Counted from the first letter of the stretch, positions 16,565-26,520 are shown. The stretch is DNA of 59,580 nucleotides from Alicyclobacillus mali NBRC 102425 (GCF_001570745.1 NZ_BCSG01000029.1:1-59580); one strand, 5' to 3'. The notes: generated by a model not told the origin, from the letters alone. Numbers and translations are program-made.

Positions 16565-17451
16565 CAACGCGGGGGAAGCGTATCGTGAATCGCCTGCACG
16601 CGCGACGACGGGTGGCGTGCGGCGATGGCCATCAAGTCGCCCATCCGGGCCAATCGGTCGGGCACCGCATGCAGTGGAAAATGGTCTGGCCTCACGCCTG
16701 CCTCGAGTTCGGACCAGGTGACGGGAACGGACACCAGTGCGTTCTCGACAGCGCGCGCGCTGTAGGCCGCGATCAGCGTGCGCGTTGGCCCGTGCTGAGG
16801 TGCGTCCACGTATACGCGGCGACCGCGATGGCGAACGAGCCGTTCGGTGGTGGCGAGGTTCGGCCAACGCGATGCACAGTAAGCCGCGATAAAGCTCACG
16901 ACCGGCCGCGTCACGGCATATGGGAGTGGATGCGCCAGCGGGACGAACACTTGCAGGCCAGATGCGCCCGTGGTCTTGGGGAGGCCGTCGAGCTCGAGCC
17001 CACGAAGCACGTCTCGCAGTCGTAGTGCAAGTTCGCGCACGCGCTCGAAGTCGCCCGGGTCGGAAGGATCGAGATCGAACGTCAGCGCGGTGGGACACCC
17101 GGCTTGAGGGCCCTCAAGAAGGTGCAGGCCGGCATGAAACTCGACGGCACCCAAGTTTCCGTAGTACAGGAGCGTATCGACGTCGGATATGGAAATGAGT
17201 GGGCGTTCACCCTCTTCACGAAATCGGCGCGGCAGGCTCGTCGGAGCGTGTGGCGGAAGATGGCGCTGATAGAATCGTCGGCCCATCACCCCGCCGGGGC
17301 ATCGAACCAACGTGATGGGCCGATTGCGAAGGTGCCGGACCAAGTGTTCGCCGATTTGGGCAAGATAGGTGAGGTAGTCGCGTTTGGACAGGCCTGGAGC
17401 CGGAAAGTAGACCTTGTCACCATGCGTGAGCTTCGCCGCGGGACGCTTCAT
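16537..17451 (-). CDS. Stand-alone LigD polymerase domain (NHEJ)
   Basis: A 304-residue archaeo-eukaryotic primase-type polymerase matching the Pol domain of LigD. Seen: VYFPAPGLSKRDYLTYL, the metal motif LTFDLDPSD (DxD), KTTGASGLQVFVPL, and YSARA with VSVPVTW near the C-terminus. Such enzymes fill gaps, often with ribonucleotides, during end joining. It is unfused: the ligase is encoded divergently 61 bases away. ATG preceded by GAGGTG. Confidence 0.9.
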   Translation of the reverse strand: MKRPAAKLTHGDKVYFPAPGLSKRDYLTYLAQIGEHLVRHLRNRPITLVRCPGGVMGRRFYQRHLPPHAPTSLPRRFREEGERPLISISDVDTLLYYGNLGAVEFHAGLHLLEGPQAGCPTALTFDLDPSDPGDFERVRELALRLRDVLRGLELDGLPKTTGASGLQVFVPLAHPLPYAVTRPVVSFIAAYCASRWPNLATTERLVRHRGRRVYVDAPQHGPTRTLIAAYSARAVENALVSVPVTWSELEAGVRPDHFPLHAVPDRLARMGDLMAIAARHPSSRVQAIHDTLPPRWRQTRVRPV

Positions 17452-17512
17452 TCATGTCACCTCACGACTAGCTTGCGCAGCGGCATCTGTTGTCATCAAG
17501 GAGGGGCCAAGC

Positions 17513-18457
17513 GTGGCATTCTTTCGGCCGTTCGAACCCATTTCAAGCGCCGAGGTACCCGCGGGCGACGGGTGGATTGCACAGGTCAAGTGGGACGGGG
17601 TACGCGCCGTGGCCGACGTATCCAAAGACGGGGTGCACCTCTGGAATCGGCATGGAAGACCGAGGACGGAGCGGTTTCCCGAGATTGCATCTTCACTCGC
17701 CCCTTTTCAGGGCTGCGCATTTGACGGCGAGGTCATCGCGTTTTCAGGAGGCAGACCTGACTTTTACCGAGTTCTTCGCAGGGATCAAGCTGGCCATTTG
17801 AGCATCATTCCAAAGCTTGCGCACGAAATCCCCGTGTGGTATGCCGTGTTTGACGTCGTGCAAATAGGTGGAACGTGGGTGGGAGAGTGGCCATTGGCGA
17901 AGCGGCTCGAGTGGCTGACCAAGCACCTTGCGGGCGTTCCACACGTCTTGGCGGTGGAAGGCGAAGCGGACAGCGAAGCCCTCTTCACAGCCACGAGGCA
18001 AATTGGACTCGAGGGCATTGTTTGCAAACGGATGAATTCGACCTACGCCCCTGGCCGCAAGGACGGGCGCTGGGTCAAAGTGAAACATGAGCGAAACGCC
18101 GTCGCGGCCGTTGGCGGCGTCATGTACCGCGAGGGCACCCCAAATGCGCTGGTCCTTGGCCTGTTTGATGAGAGAGCACGGCTGTTTCATGTCGGCAACG
18201 TTGGGGCCGGTCGCCTTTCGCATCGGGAATGGCAACAGCTCGTCGAACGGGTCCTTGCCGAGGAGACATCGGCTCACCCGTTCGCCCGCCCACCGAAAGT
18301 TCAGAAAATGTGCCGATTTGCACGGCCCGCGGTCGCCGTGAAGGTCCGCTTCTCCGAATGGACACCACACCTGACCTTTCGCCACCCCGTGCTCCTTGGA
18401 TGGTTGGATCATCCGGTTACCCCTATGTTGTGCAGTTTTTCGCAGGCAGACCCGTAG
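17513..18457 (+). CDS. ATP-dependent DNA ligase (LigD ligase domain)
   Basis: A 314-residue ligase with nucleotidyltransferase motif I at VKWDGVRA (adenylated Lys), FDGEVIA (motif III/IIIa), EGIVCKR (motif IV), WVKVKHERN (motif V), then a C-terminal OB-fold (EWTPHLTFRHPVL). This matches the LigD ligase module without Pol or phosphoesterase domains. GTG start with AAGGAGG 8 bases upstream. It is convergent with ku (5-base gap) and divergent from the Pol gene, so the set likely performs NHEJ, in Bacillus a spore and stationary-phase function. Confidence 0.9.
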   Translation: MAFFRPFEPISSAEVPAGDGWIAQVKWDGVRAVADVSKDGVHLWNRHGRPRTERFPEIASSLAPFQGCAFDGEVIAFSGGRPDFYRVLRRDQAGHLSIIPKLAHEIPVWYAVFDVVQIGGTWVGEWPLAKRLEWLTKHLAGVPHVLAVEGEADSEALFTATRQIGLEGIVCKRMNSTYAPGRKDGRWVKVKHERNAVAAVGGVMYREGTPNALVLGLFDERARLFHVGNVGAGRLSHREWQQLVERVLAEETSAHPFARPPKVQKMCRFARPAVAVKVRFSEWTPHLTFRHPVLLGWLDHPVTPMLCSFSQADP

Positions 18458-18462
18458 CAGCT

Positions 18463-19287
18463 TCAAGACGTCTTTCGCTGCCTCCGTTTCCTCGGCTGCG
18501 ATGTTTCGGCCTGTTTCGCAAGCTGCACGCTCTTTTTCAGCGCCTCCATCAGATCCACGACCTCTCCCGTTGCTTGCACGCCAGGCTTCTCCGTCCCTCC
18601 CTCTCCGCGCCGCTCGGCTATCCACGCCTCCAATCGCACTCGACTCTCGTCTCGATAATCGTTTGGCACAAACGGCTTGGTCAATTGCCGGATGAGCGTC
18701 TCCGCCACTTCGAGTTCGTTCGCATCGATGTCCACGGCCTCCCGAACGTACGGGAGCTCCCCCGTGGAGCGGACGTCCTCCGGCCATGCCAGTGCGTGTA
18801 CCACCAAGACTTCTCCGCCGGCATCACTCGCCCGCACGAGCGCGAGTGACTCCGCGTTCCTCAGCGTCATCCGGGCAACCCCTACGCGGCCCGACGCCTG
18901 AAGCGCCTTCCACAACAGCCGATACGCCTTCTTGCCACCAGCCTCAGGCGCGAGATAATACGCGCTCTGAAACATCACCGGGTCGATCTCGCCTGCGTCG
19001 GCGAATTGGACGAGATCGATGGTCTCGGCCCGGCGTCCCTGAAACGCCGTCAGTTCCTCGTCCTCCACCACGACAAACTCGCCCTTCGCGTATTCAAACC
19101 CGCGCACGATCTCGTCCTGCCCCACTTCCACCTGGCACCGCGGGCAGAACTTCTTGTACGTGATGGGGGTCCGACAGTCTCTGTGCAACTGCCGAAAATG
19201 AATCCCGCCCGTCTCCGTCGCCTTATACAGCCGCACAGGAATGTTCACGAGCCCGAAGCTCACTGATCCTCGCCACATCGCATGCAT
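18463..19287 (-). CDS. ku: NHEJ protein Ku
   Basis: A 274-residue bacterial Ku that binds DNA ends and recruits LigD. Seen: MWRGSVSFGLVNIPVRLYKA, a Cys-rich segment (HRDC, FCPRC) and EIVRGFEYAKGEFVV, then a Lys/Arg-rich C-terminal tail (RKRRQRK) that commonly aids DNA binding. Start at 19287 gives an 11-base spacing from GAGGGGG; an ATG 9 bases up would sit too close to that SD. It is only 27 bases downstream of dinG on the same strand, so probably co-transcribed with it. Confidence 0.93.
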   Translation of the reverse strand: MHAMWRGSVSFGLVNIPVRLYKATETGGIHFRQLHRDCRTPITYKKFCPRCQVEVGQDEIVRGFEYAKGEFVVVEDEELTAFQGRRAETIDLVQFADAGEIDPVMFQSAYYLAPEAGGKKAYRLLWKALQASGRVGVARMTLRNAESLALVRASDAGGEVLVVHALAWPEDVRSTGELPYVREAVDIDANELEVAETLIRQLTKPFVPNDYRDESRVRLEAWIAERRGEGGTEKPGVQATGEVVDLMEALKKSVQLAKQAETSQPRKRRQRKTS

Positions 19288-19314
19288 ACCACTCATCGCC
19301 CCCTCGCTACGCGA

Positions 19315-22170
19315 TTAGGGTGAGAGCGAAGCGCGCACCCCATGCTCGGAAGAGGAAGGCGTGCTTTGTAAAAACTTCCGCACCTCAGCGACGAGATCGC
19401 GCTCCGGCACAGCGCGAGGCCGAAGGCCAGGGATAGACTTCCAGAACATCGATCCATATCGCTGCGTCACAATGCGCTTGTCAAATACGACGATCACGCC
19501 GCGGTCCTGCTGTGTTCGAATCAGGCGGCCGACACCCTGACGAAAGCGCACGACCGCCTCGGGCAGGCTGAGCGCGCGAAATGCGTTCTGCCCGCTTGCC
19601 TCCAGGCGTTCCAAGCGAGCGGCCGTCACCGGATGAGTCGGCGGAGCGAACGGCAATCGCACGATCACGAGAGCTGTCAGCTGATCGCCCGGCAGATCAA
19701 TGCCTTCCCAGAACGTTTGCGCCCCAAACATCACGCTCTCAGGGTGCGCCCGAAACGCCTCGAGCAGCGCCGCTCGACTCCCATCCAAGTCCTGCGCAAG
19801 CAGGTTCAGGCCTCGTTCGGCGAGGACTGAACGTGCAAGGCGCGCCGTCTCGCGCAAAAGCGCGTGGCTCGTGAACAGCACGAGCATCCGGCCATTCGAC
19901 ACCTCGGCAAGGCTGGAGATAGATGCGGTGAGCCACGCCGCAGCTTCCTCCGGCGGCGCCGCCGCAATGTCCGGGACATCGTTCGGAACAAACAGGCGCG
20001 CCTGTCTCTCCATTGCGAAGGGAGACGGGACAGTCCGCGCAATGACGCGGTCTTCGCGCGCGTGTTCGTCAAGCCCGAGCTTCCGAATGGCGAAGTCGAA
20101 CGCCCCGTTCACGGCGAGCGTGGCCGAGGTCAGAATGACCGAGCGCAGCGGATCGAAGAGGTGCTGCTTGAGGACGCGAGCCACGTCCACAGGCGCCCGA
20201 TGCACACTCACGCGCGTGCGCGAGCCGCCCGCCTGCACCTCCACCCAGGTCACGTCGTCCGGGCTCTCGTCCAACACCTCCTGCATGCGCGCGATCCCGT
20301 CGAGCCACGATCCCAGAAAGCCTGCGGCGTCGACGACGCGCCCGACGTGATCATCCGACGGAAGCGACTTCACGAGCTCCACCAGCCGAGCGCGCAAATC
20401 GTGCAGCCGTTTCACGCCCGCCTGCGTCTTGTCCAGCGCCTCCCTGTACGCCTGAAACGAGGCGCTCTGCCGCCACGACGCGTCAAGGCGAAACTCCGAC
20501 TGGCCCGTTGGGACCTGCGCAGCGAGGGCCTGGAATGCTGCGTCCACATCTGCGCTGACAGTCCCCACCCATTCCTTTGCCTCTTCCAGCAGATCGAGCG
20601 TGGAACCCTCGATGTGCAGTTCCTCCAACATGCGCATGACGTCGGCCAGCACACCCGCCCGGCCGCGATCTCGCACAAGTCGGTGCGCCAAAGCGGCCAT
20701 GCCGCCGCTTTGGACTTCGAAACCGAGGTGACTGGTGGCCTGCTCCTCGAGGTGATGCGCCTCGTCCACGACCAAATGCTCATATTTGGGCAATACGCGG
20801 TGATCTGAGGCCAGATCTGACATGACGAGCGAGTGGTTGGTCACGATAAGATGCGCAGCCTGGGCTGCCTGTTTGGTCCGAAAGTAGTAGCACGGCTGGA
20901 AAAACGGGCAGCGCCGATTGATGCACGATTCGCTCTCGCTGCGGACGCGCGCCCAGAGCCCCACGCCCACCGACGACTTCGACAGCGTCTCCCGCGTCCC
21001 GTCCGGCGTCTCGGTAAGCCAGACCAAAAGCGCCATCACGCCCTGGATCTCGTCCACAGGCGTAGCCATCGTGGAAAGGCGCGCTTCGCTGCGCACCTTT
21101 CGCAGACAGACGTAATTATTGCGGCCCTTTTGGACCACGAGACGCAGGTCCTCACCGAAGATGCGACGGAGAAGCGGAAAGTCGCGCTCAGCAATCTGGT
21201 CCTGCAGGGAGAGCGTGTGGGTGCTCACGACGACGGGATCGCCCGTCTTCATCGCCAGAAGCGCGGCGGGGACCAGATATGCAAGCGACTTGCCCGTCCC
21301 CGTCCCAGCCTCCACCATGGCGTGCTTGCCCTCCGCGAGCGCCTCTGCCACGGCGTCGACCATGGCCAACTGTCCCGGACGAGCTTCAAAGCCAGGCATC
21401 GACGCCGCCAGCGGACCGCCGGGCGCAAGCACCTCTCTGGCCTTGCTGGCGATCTCGTCGAGTTGGGCGCGATTGGGCATGGAAGTCGAGCGCTCCTCGG
21501 GCCTCAATGGCATGTTCGGCTTTGTGTAGTAAAGGCCCTGCCGCTCTTCGAGCTCTGGTCCGTGGTGTCCTTGGTGCCGCCGCAAAACCTCTTCAAACCA
21601 AGCCGCGGTGAGCGGGGAGTACAAGCCTGCGAGCCCCGCCAGCAACTCGATGACGCCCTCGGGCAGTCGCCGTGCCTTTTCTTCCAAGCGGGTGAGCAGT
21701 TGGTGAGTCGTGTGTGCGTCGGCGAGTGCCCGGTGGCTCACTTCAGCGCGCAAGCGCAGACGACGGGCCAGATATTCAAGGCGATGACTCATCAGCCGAG
21801 GTGCCAAGATGCGGGCGAGGGTCAACGTGCAAAGCCCGTCGCCTGGCTCGAGTGGCAGATGATATTGCGCGGCGCGATGGCGCAAAAAACTGCGCTCGAA
21901 CGCCCAGTTGTGCCCTGCCATCGGTGTATCTCCAACAAATGCCGCGAAGCGCATCAGCGCCTCGCGCTCGAGCGGCGCGCCCGCGAGAGCCGAAGCGGAA
22001 AGGCCGGTCAGCCGCGAGATTTCATCCGGAATTGGGCGCTCGGGCGTCACAAGCGTGTGAAACGTATCGACGATGTCGTGATCGCACACCCTGAGCGCGC
22101 CGATCTCCAGAATTTCGCCGCGCTCAGGGTCAAGCCCCGTCGTCTCCAAATCCACGATGATCCATTCCAC
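19315..22170 (-). CDS. dinG: DinG-type helicase fused to DnaQ-like exonuclease
   Basis: A 951-residue protein. The N-terminal 3'-5' exonuclease domain has DLETTG (7-12), HNWAFERSFLRH (87-98) and HRALADAH (146-153). The C-terminal XPD-like helicase has Walker A GTGTGKS (289-295) and DEAH (469-472). Four cysteines fit an iron-sulfur cluster: C355, C416, C421, C427, the last three spaced CX4CX5C as in E. coli DinG. GTG start with GGGAG 10 bases upstream; it overlaps the TPR gene end by 41 bases. Probably handles displaced or R-loop DNA in repair. Confidence 0.92.
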   Translation of the reverse strand: MEWIIVDLETTGLDPERGEILEIGALRVCDHDIVDTFHTLVTPERPIPDEISRLTGLSASALAGAPLEREALMRFAAFVGDTPMAGHNWAFERSFLRHRAAQYHLPLEPGDGLCTLTLARILAPRLMSHRLEYLARRLRLRAEVSHRALADAHTTHQLLTRLEEKARRLPEGVIELLAGLAGLYSPLTAAWFEEVLRRHQGHHGPELEERQGLYYTKPNMPLRPEERSTSMPNRAQLDEIASKAREVLAPGGPLAASMPGFEARPGQLAMVDAVAEALAEGKHAMVEAGTGTGKSLAYLVPAALLAMKTGDPVVVSTHTLSLQDQIAERDFPLLRRIFGEDLRLVVQKGRNNYVCLRKVRSEARLSTMATPVDEIQGVMALLVWLTETPDGTRETLSKSSVGVGLWARVRSESESCINRRCPFFQPCYYFRTKQAAQAAHLIVTNHSLVMSDLASDHRVLPKYEHLVVDEAHHLEEQATSHLGFEVQSGGMAALAHRLVRDRGRAGVLADVMRMLEELHIEGSTLDLLEEAKEWVGTVSADVDAAFQALAAQVPTGQSEFRLDASWRQSASFQAYREALDKTQAGVKRLHDLRARLVELVKSLPSDDHVGRVVDAAGFLGSWLDGIARMQEVLDESPDDVTWVEVQAGGSRTRVSVHRAPVDVARVLKQHLFDPLRSVILTSATLAVNGAFDFAIRKLGLDEHAREDRVIARTVPSPFAMERQARLFVPNDVPDIAAAPPEEAAAWLTASISSLAEVSNGRMLVLFTSHALLRETARLARSVLAERGLNLLAQDLDGSRAALLEAFRAHPESVMFGAQTFWEGIDLPGDQLTALVIVRLPFAPPTHPVTAARLERLEASGQNAFRALSLPEAVVRFRQGVGRLIRTQQDRGVIVVFDKRIVTQRYGSMFWKSIPGLRPRAVPERDLVAEVRKFLQSTPSSSEHGVRASLSP

Positions 22171-23056
22171 TCGCGTCGCACTCCCGCCCACGGTTTGTCC
22201 GATGTTCCTGCGCATCCATTGTACTCGACGCCTGACCATGATGCCCATGGAACCCTGCGCCTCTATTTCCGGCTTCCATCGCCAAGTAGACGAGCGCATG
22301 GTGTTGCCCGCCGGCCATCACCGCCTTCTTCGCGAGGCATGCAGAGGCAGCCATGTCACCCTCCAACCACGCGAGCAGAGCCCGTACTTCGTGCTCGATG
22401 GGGGCAAACCTCGCGTCTGACGCGCACTCTTGCGCCCAGTTCAGCGCCAACTGCTGCTCGCCGAGCGCAACGGCGAGCGCTCCCAAGGCGCGGGCATGTC
22501 GAGGTGTCGATACGCCTTGCCGAACAGCCAGATGAAGGTGGCTCGCCGCGACACGGGGCATGCTTGCGAGATAGGCGCACACCGCGGGGAGCACCCAGTC
22601 GTCACCTTTGCCGCCTCGTGCGCACGTTCGAAACGCCATTTCTGCAGTTCGGTAGGCCCCGCTATACGCAGACGCCAACCCCAGACGATACCAGCCGCGG
22701 TCCCACTCGGGCCGCAGGGCAAGCGCCTGCTGCCATGCTGTGACCGCGCCAGGATAGTCACCGCGGCGAAACGCAATCTCGCCCGAGACGCGAAGCAAAG
22801 TAAACGCATCTTGCGCCGAGCGGGCAAAGCTCCAGCCGAGGGCCATCGCTCGTCGCGCATGGTCCCACTCGCCCTCCGCGGCGCACGCCACGGCGAGATC
22901 TCTGTACGCGGAACTCGTGCGCCAGCCAAGCGCGATGGCGCGCGCAATGGCTCGCTTCGCCCTGCCGTACAACCCAAGGGTCATCGCCCCTCGAGCCTCC
23001 ACCAGCGAAGACTTCACGCGCGCCCGATGGCCCGCCCCCTGGGACCACCCCGTCAT
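22130..23056 (-). CDS. TPR-repeat protein
   Basis: A 308-residue soluble protein with tetratricopeptide-like helix pairs, clearest in GEIAFRRGDYPGAVTAWQQA followed by LALRPEWDRGWYRLG. No enzymatic motif is seen. TPR proteins usually act as protein-binding scaffolds. ATG at 23056 chosen for the GAGGGG SD 9 bases upstream. It lies between birA and dinG where Bacillus has panBCD, and its last 41 bases overlap dinG in another frame. Confidence 0.7.
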   Translation of the reverse strand: MTGWSQGAGHRARVKSSLVEARGAMTLGLYGRAKRAIARAIALGWRTSSAYRDLAVACAAEGEWDHARRAMALGWSFARSAQDAFTLLRVSGEIAFRRGDYPGAVTAWQQALALRPEWDRGWYRLGLASAYSGAYRTAEMAFRTCARGGKGDDWVLPAVCAYLASMPRVAASHLHLAVRQGVSTPRHARALGALAVALGEQQLALNWAQECASDARFAPIEHEVRALLAWLEGDMAASACLAKKAVMAGGQHHALVYLAMEAGNRGAGFHGHHGQASSTMDAQEHRTNRGRECDASGMDHRGFGDDGA

Positions 23057-23148
23057 AGGCATCGCCCCCTCGGGGATAAGGTTTGACCCGCATCCCAGGG
23101 ACATGCCCGGAAAATACGCGCGTTGAACGGGGAATCCTGACGATTGCG

Positions 23149-24150
23149 CTACACTTGCTCGCGCGCGGAGAAGAGGACCTCACCGCTGACGACCGTTCGC
23201 GTCACGCCGGGGCTCGTCTCAAGCACCAGGCTTCCGTCGGGTTCGATGGACCGCGCGATGCCGCGTAGGCGCTCCTCGCCCATCGCGACTTCCACTTCCT
23301 GTCCGACGGTCGAACACAGGGCCGTCCATTCGGCGTGGACTGCCTGAAACCCGCGCCCATCTTGGAGATCGCGGTACAGTGCATCAAGCTGTGTCAGAAT
23401 CCGCGCGAGCACCTTCGCCCGATGAATGGGCGTCCCCATCTCATGCAGAATGGTTGTGGCACGATGGCGGATGTCCGCCGGCAGCGCTTCGATGGAGAAG
23501 TTCGCGTTCAGGCCGATACCAATCACCGCGTGATCGACCAATTCCCCCTCCGCCCGGATCTGTGCCAGGATACCGCCTATCTTTTTGCCATTGAGGAGCA
23601 GGTCGTTGGGCCATTTGATCTGGGCGGGAACCCCTTCCACACGAAGGGCGCGGCACACGCCAAGAGCCGCCAGCAACGTGAGATCGGGCGCGTGCCGAAG
23701 GGCGCACGGATTGCGCACGAACACTGTAAACCACATGCCGCCGCGCGGAGACGCCCAGGCGCGATCGCGCCGACCTCTGCCACCCGTCTGCTCGCCGGCC
23801 GTCACCACGCCGCCGTGCGGAAGTCCCTTCGCCGCCAGTTCGAGAGCTGTGTCATTGGTCGAAGCCCTCGAAGCTGCCCACAAAATGGGCGATCCGAGCA
23901 GACATTCGGGTGGCAAATGAGGCCGAACCAATGGCGCCATCAGCTCGTCCGGAATTCGGATGGCTCGGTAACCGACACGGGGTGACGCCTCAAACTCGAA
24001 TCCCACCTGTTCGAGTGCCTTCACCTGTTTCCACACGGCCGTTCGGGAGAGGCCCAGGCGATGGCTCAGTTCCTCGCCGGAAATCGGGCCGTCGGCCGCC
24101 AGAAACGCCTCCACAAGCTGGTCCCTCACGCCGGTGTCATCCACGGCCAC
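23149..24150 (-). CDS. birA: Bifunctional biotin ligase/repressor BirA
   Basis: A 333-residue class II biotin protein ligase. The N-terminal winged helix (ISGEELSHRLGLSRTAVWKQVKALE) suggests DNA binding and control of biotin genes. The catalytic core has GEQTGGRGRRDRAW (biotinyl-AMP loop), PAQIKWPNDLLLNGKKIGG, GIGLNAN, and the C-terminal SH3-like domain. GTG start with GAGGGG 8 bases upstream; it overlaps cca by 14 bases. Biotinylates acetyl-CoA carboxylase BCCP. Confidence 0.95.
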   Translation of the reverse strand: MAVDDTGVRDQLVEAFLAADGPISGEELSHRLGLSRTAVWKQVKALEQVGFEFEASPRVGYRAIRIPDELMAPLVRPHLPPECLLGSPILWAASRASTNDTALELAAKGLPHGGVVTAGEQTGGRGRRDRAWASPRGGMWFTVFVRNPCALRHAPDLTLLAALGVCRALRVEGVPAQIKWPNDLLLNGKKIGGILAQIRAEGELVDHAVIGIGLNANFSIEALPADIRHRATTILHEMGTPIHRAKVLARILTQLDALYRDLQDGRGFQAVHAEWTALCSTVGQEVEVAMGEERLRGIARSIEPDGSLVLETSPGVTRTVVSGEVLFSAREQV

Positions 24151-25360
24151 GGTTATCGCCCCTCTTCACCCACGCCGCCGCTTCGCGGCGCAGAGCTTCG
24201 AATTGATTCTCGATCTCGCCACGCAGAACGCGGCGCACCAGGCTCATCTGACATTGGCCGATTTCCTTGCCTTGCAAACCCAGGGCTATCAACTCAGCCG
24301 CCGGCAAGGCGAGATCGGACCTGTCCCAGACCTGCTGCAAGCGGATAGCGCGCTTCCAACGCGCCATCTCAAACAGGTCCCCGCGCGCCAGAAACGAGAC
24401 CATGCGAGCGGCCATTTCGGCAGGCGCGCGCCCGGCTTCGTACAGGCTCTCGGCGGACGTGGCATTTTCACCGCGCGCCCAGGCCTGGATCAGTGCCACA
24501 GCCCGCTCGATGTACCGAGCCGCGTCCTTTCCGTACGCAAGTTCCTCCGCGAATCGGCGCGCACGGAGAGGCCCGTCGTCCACGCCGACAAACCAAAGTG
24601 CGAGACTCGCGAAACCCGGTGGAGGAGCGAGCGCAAAGTGGCCCTGGCTCGCGAGCCAGGCAAACCCCGATTCCAACCAGGAGAGAGGTTCCCCCTTCTG
24701 CCGCCAGAGCGGCGTCGAAGCGAGCACGTCGACATGGGCGTGCCATGGCGCCTGCGAAAGGCGCTCCAGTTCTCGTCCGATTCGCTCTAGGGCAACCGGA
24801 CGGATGGCGCCGGCCGCCTCGACAAGCGCCGCCTCCGTGGCGGGATCGAACGTCAGATGAAACTGCGCGGCAAACCGAACCGCGCGGACGAGGCGCAGCC
24901 CATCCTCGCGGAAGCGTGCGACGGGATCGCCCACCGCGCGCAGAACTCCGCGCAAAAGGTCGCCGCGGCCGTCAAACGGGTCCACGAGCCGGCCTTCCAA
25001 GTCAATTGCCATGGCGTTCATGGTAAAGTCTCGCCGGGCGAGATCCGCTTCCACGTCATCCACGAAGCGCACGAAATCGGGACGGCGCCCGTCGCCGTAC
25101 GGCCCTTCGGACCGAAACGTGGTGACTTCAAGCCAGACCCCCGCAGACTGCACCGAGACGGTTCCGTGGCGAATTCCCGTGTCGATGGTGCGCGCAAACA
25201 GCGACTTGACCTGCTCCGGCCGCGCGCTCGTCGCGACGTCGAGATCCGCGGGCTTTCTTCCGAGCAAAAGGTCTCGCACCGCGCCGCCGACCAAATAGGC
25301 GGAATAGCCAGCGCCATGCAGAACCTGCATCACTTCACGCGCCGGGGCGGGGATGCGCAT
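24137..25360 (-). CDS. cca: CCA tRNA nucleotidyltransferase
   Basis: A 407-residue class II nucleotidyltransferase that adds or repairs the tRNA 3' CCA. Seen: YLVGGAVRDLLLG, PADLDVATSA (DxD metal site), RRDFTMNAMA, FDGRGDL, REDGLRLVRAVRFAAQF. The order bshA-cca-birA equals Bacillus. The ATG has a poor SD and overlaps bshA by 26 bases; translational coupling is likely. A poly(A) polymerase role is less likely given the family motifs and the neighbours. Confidence 0.93.
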   Translation of the reverse strand: MRIPAPAREVMQVLHGAGYSAYLVGGAVRDLLLGRKPADLDVATSARPEQVKSLFARTIDTGIRHGTVSVQSAGVWLEVTTFRSEGPYGDGRRPDFVRFVDDVEADLARRDFTMNAMAIDLEGRLVDPFDGRGDLLRGVLRAVGDPVARFREDGLRLVRAVRFAAQFHLTFDPATEAALVEAAGAIRPVALERIGRELERLSQAPWHAHVDVLASTPLWRQKGEPLSWLESGFAWLASQGHFALAPPPGFASLALWFVGVDDGPLRARRFAEELAYGKDAARYIERAVALIQAWARGENATSAESLYEAGRAPAEMAARMVSFLARGDLFEMARWKRAIRLQQVWDRSDLALPAAELIALGLQGKEIGQCQMSLVRRVLRGEIENQFEALRREAAAWVKRGDNRGRG

Positions 25361-26489
25361 GATTGCCGGATTCAGCCGCCATCACCTCACGGTACAGAGC
25401 CTCGTATTCGCCGACCTTCTGGTCCACGTGGAACGCGTTGACCGCACGTTCCCGGGCTCGCGACGAGAACGCCCGATACATGGCGTCGTTCTGCAGCAGT
25501 TGACAGGCGAGATCGGCCATGTCGTCGACGCAACCGACGGGCGCCAGAAAGCCGGTCTCGCCGTGGACCACCACCTCCGGAATGCCGCCGGCGGTCGATC
25601 CGACCACGGGCACGCCGCACGACATCGCCTCGAGCGCAACCAGGCCAAAGCTCTCGCTTGCCGACGGCAGGAGGAATAAATCGGCAGCGGCAAACAGCGG
25701 CGCCACCTCGTCCTGACGCCCCAGGAAATGGACGACATTCCCGAGCCCGGCCTCTTCCATCTGGCGTTTGGCCGCCCCGAGATCCGGCCCTTCTCCCACC
25801 AGCAGCAGCTTGGCGGGAATCCTCCTCACCACGCGCTCGAACACGGCGATCACGTCGTGCAACCGTTTGACCGGCCGGAAATTCGAGATGTGAAGCAGGA
25901 CGCGTTCACCATTCGGCGCAAAGTGGCGCTTCAATTCGCGCCCGCACTCCGGCCGAAACTCGCCGGGATCGACGAAGTTGTAAATGCAGCGAATGGGCTT
26001 GTCAGTCTCGAACAGGCGAGCCGTGTCCAGGACCAGACTCTGGCTGACGGCCGTCACTGCATCGCTTCGCTCGATGCCGAGCTTGATGATGGATTTGAGG
26101 CTCTGATCCTGAGCCAGCACCGTGATGTCCGTGCCATGCAGCGTGGTGACCACGCGAACCGGATGGTGCGCCATCTCGCGCGCCAAGTACGCGCACACCG
26201 CGAACGGCAAGGCGTAATGCGCGTGCAGAACGTCGAGTTGATATTCGTCGGCGACTCTCGCCATGAGGCTGGCGAGCGCAAAGTCATACGGCGGCGTCTT
26301 CAAGACCGGATACGTGACAGGCTCGATTTGATGAATGTACACGTGTTCCACGAAGGCGCCGAGCCGAAACGGCACGTCCGTCACGATGAAGTGGACCTCG
26401 TGTCCACGCCGGGCGAGCGCCTTGCCGAGCTCGGTTGCCACCGCGCCAGATCCGCCCACCGTCGGGTAACAACTGATTCCGACGCGCAC
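25335..26489 (-). CDS. bshA: N-acetyl-glucosaminyl L-malate synthase BshA
   Basis: A 384-residue GT-B, family 4 glycosyltransferase for the first step of bacillithiol synthesis (UDP-GlcNAc plus L-malate). Seen: [21 protein letters not shown] at the N-terminus (donor-loop GGSG), [12 protein letters not shown], and the C-terminal [20 protein letters not shown] with the EX7E glutamates. GTG start with AAGGAGG 7 bases upstream. Gene order with dapB and cca matches Bacillus, but the deacetylase bshB and mgsA that lie between dapB and bshA there are absent. Confidence 0.93.
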   Translation of the reverse strand: MRVGISCYPTVGGSGAVATELGKALARRGHEVHFIVTDVPFRLGAFVEHVYIHQIEPVTYPVLKTPPYDFALASLMARVADEYQLDVLHAHYALPFAVCAYLAREMAHHPVRVVTTLHGTDITVLAQDQSLKSIIKLGIERSDAVTAVSQSLVLDTARLFETDKPIRCIYNFVDPGEFRPECGRELKRHFAPNGERVLLHISNFRPVKRLHDVIAVFERVVRRIPAKLLLVGEGPDLGAAKRQMEEAGLGNVVHFLGRQDEVAPLFAAADLFLLPSASESFGLVALEAMSCGVPVVGSTAGGIPEVVVHGETGFLAPVGCVDDMADLACQLLQNDAMYRAFSSRARERAVNAFHVDQKVGEYEALYREVMAAESGNHAHPRPGA

Positions 26490-26520
26490 CGGCGCACCTC
26501 CTTTCGGCCACCCGTTTTTT

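Noticed and set aside
16502-17098. N-terminal extension of MtnP (464 codons)
   Set aside because: The extension is antisense-like Arg-rich sequence overlapping the polymerase gene; the ATG at 16501 starts the conserved fold.
20833-22743. 636-codon open frame on the plus strand
   Set aside because: It lies opposite dinG and the TPR gene, has no family motifs and an implausible His/Arg-rich composition; a shadow of a GC-rich gene.
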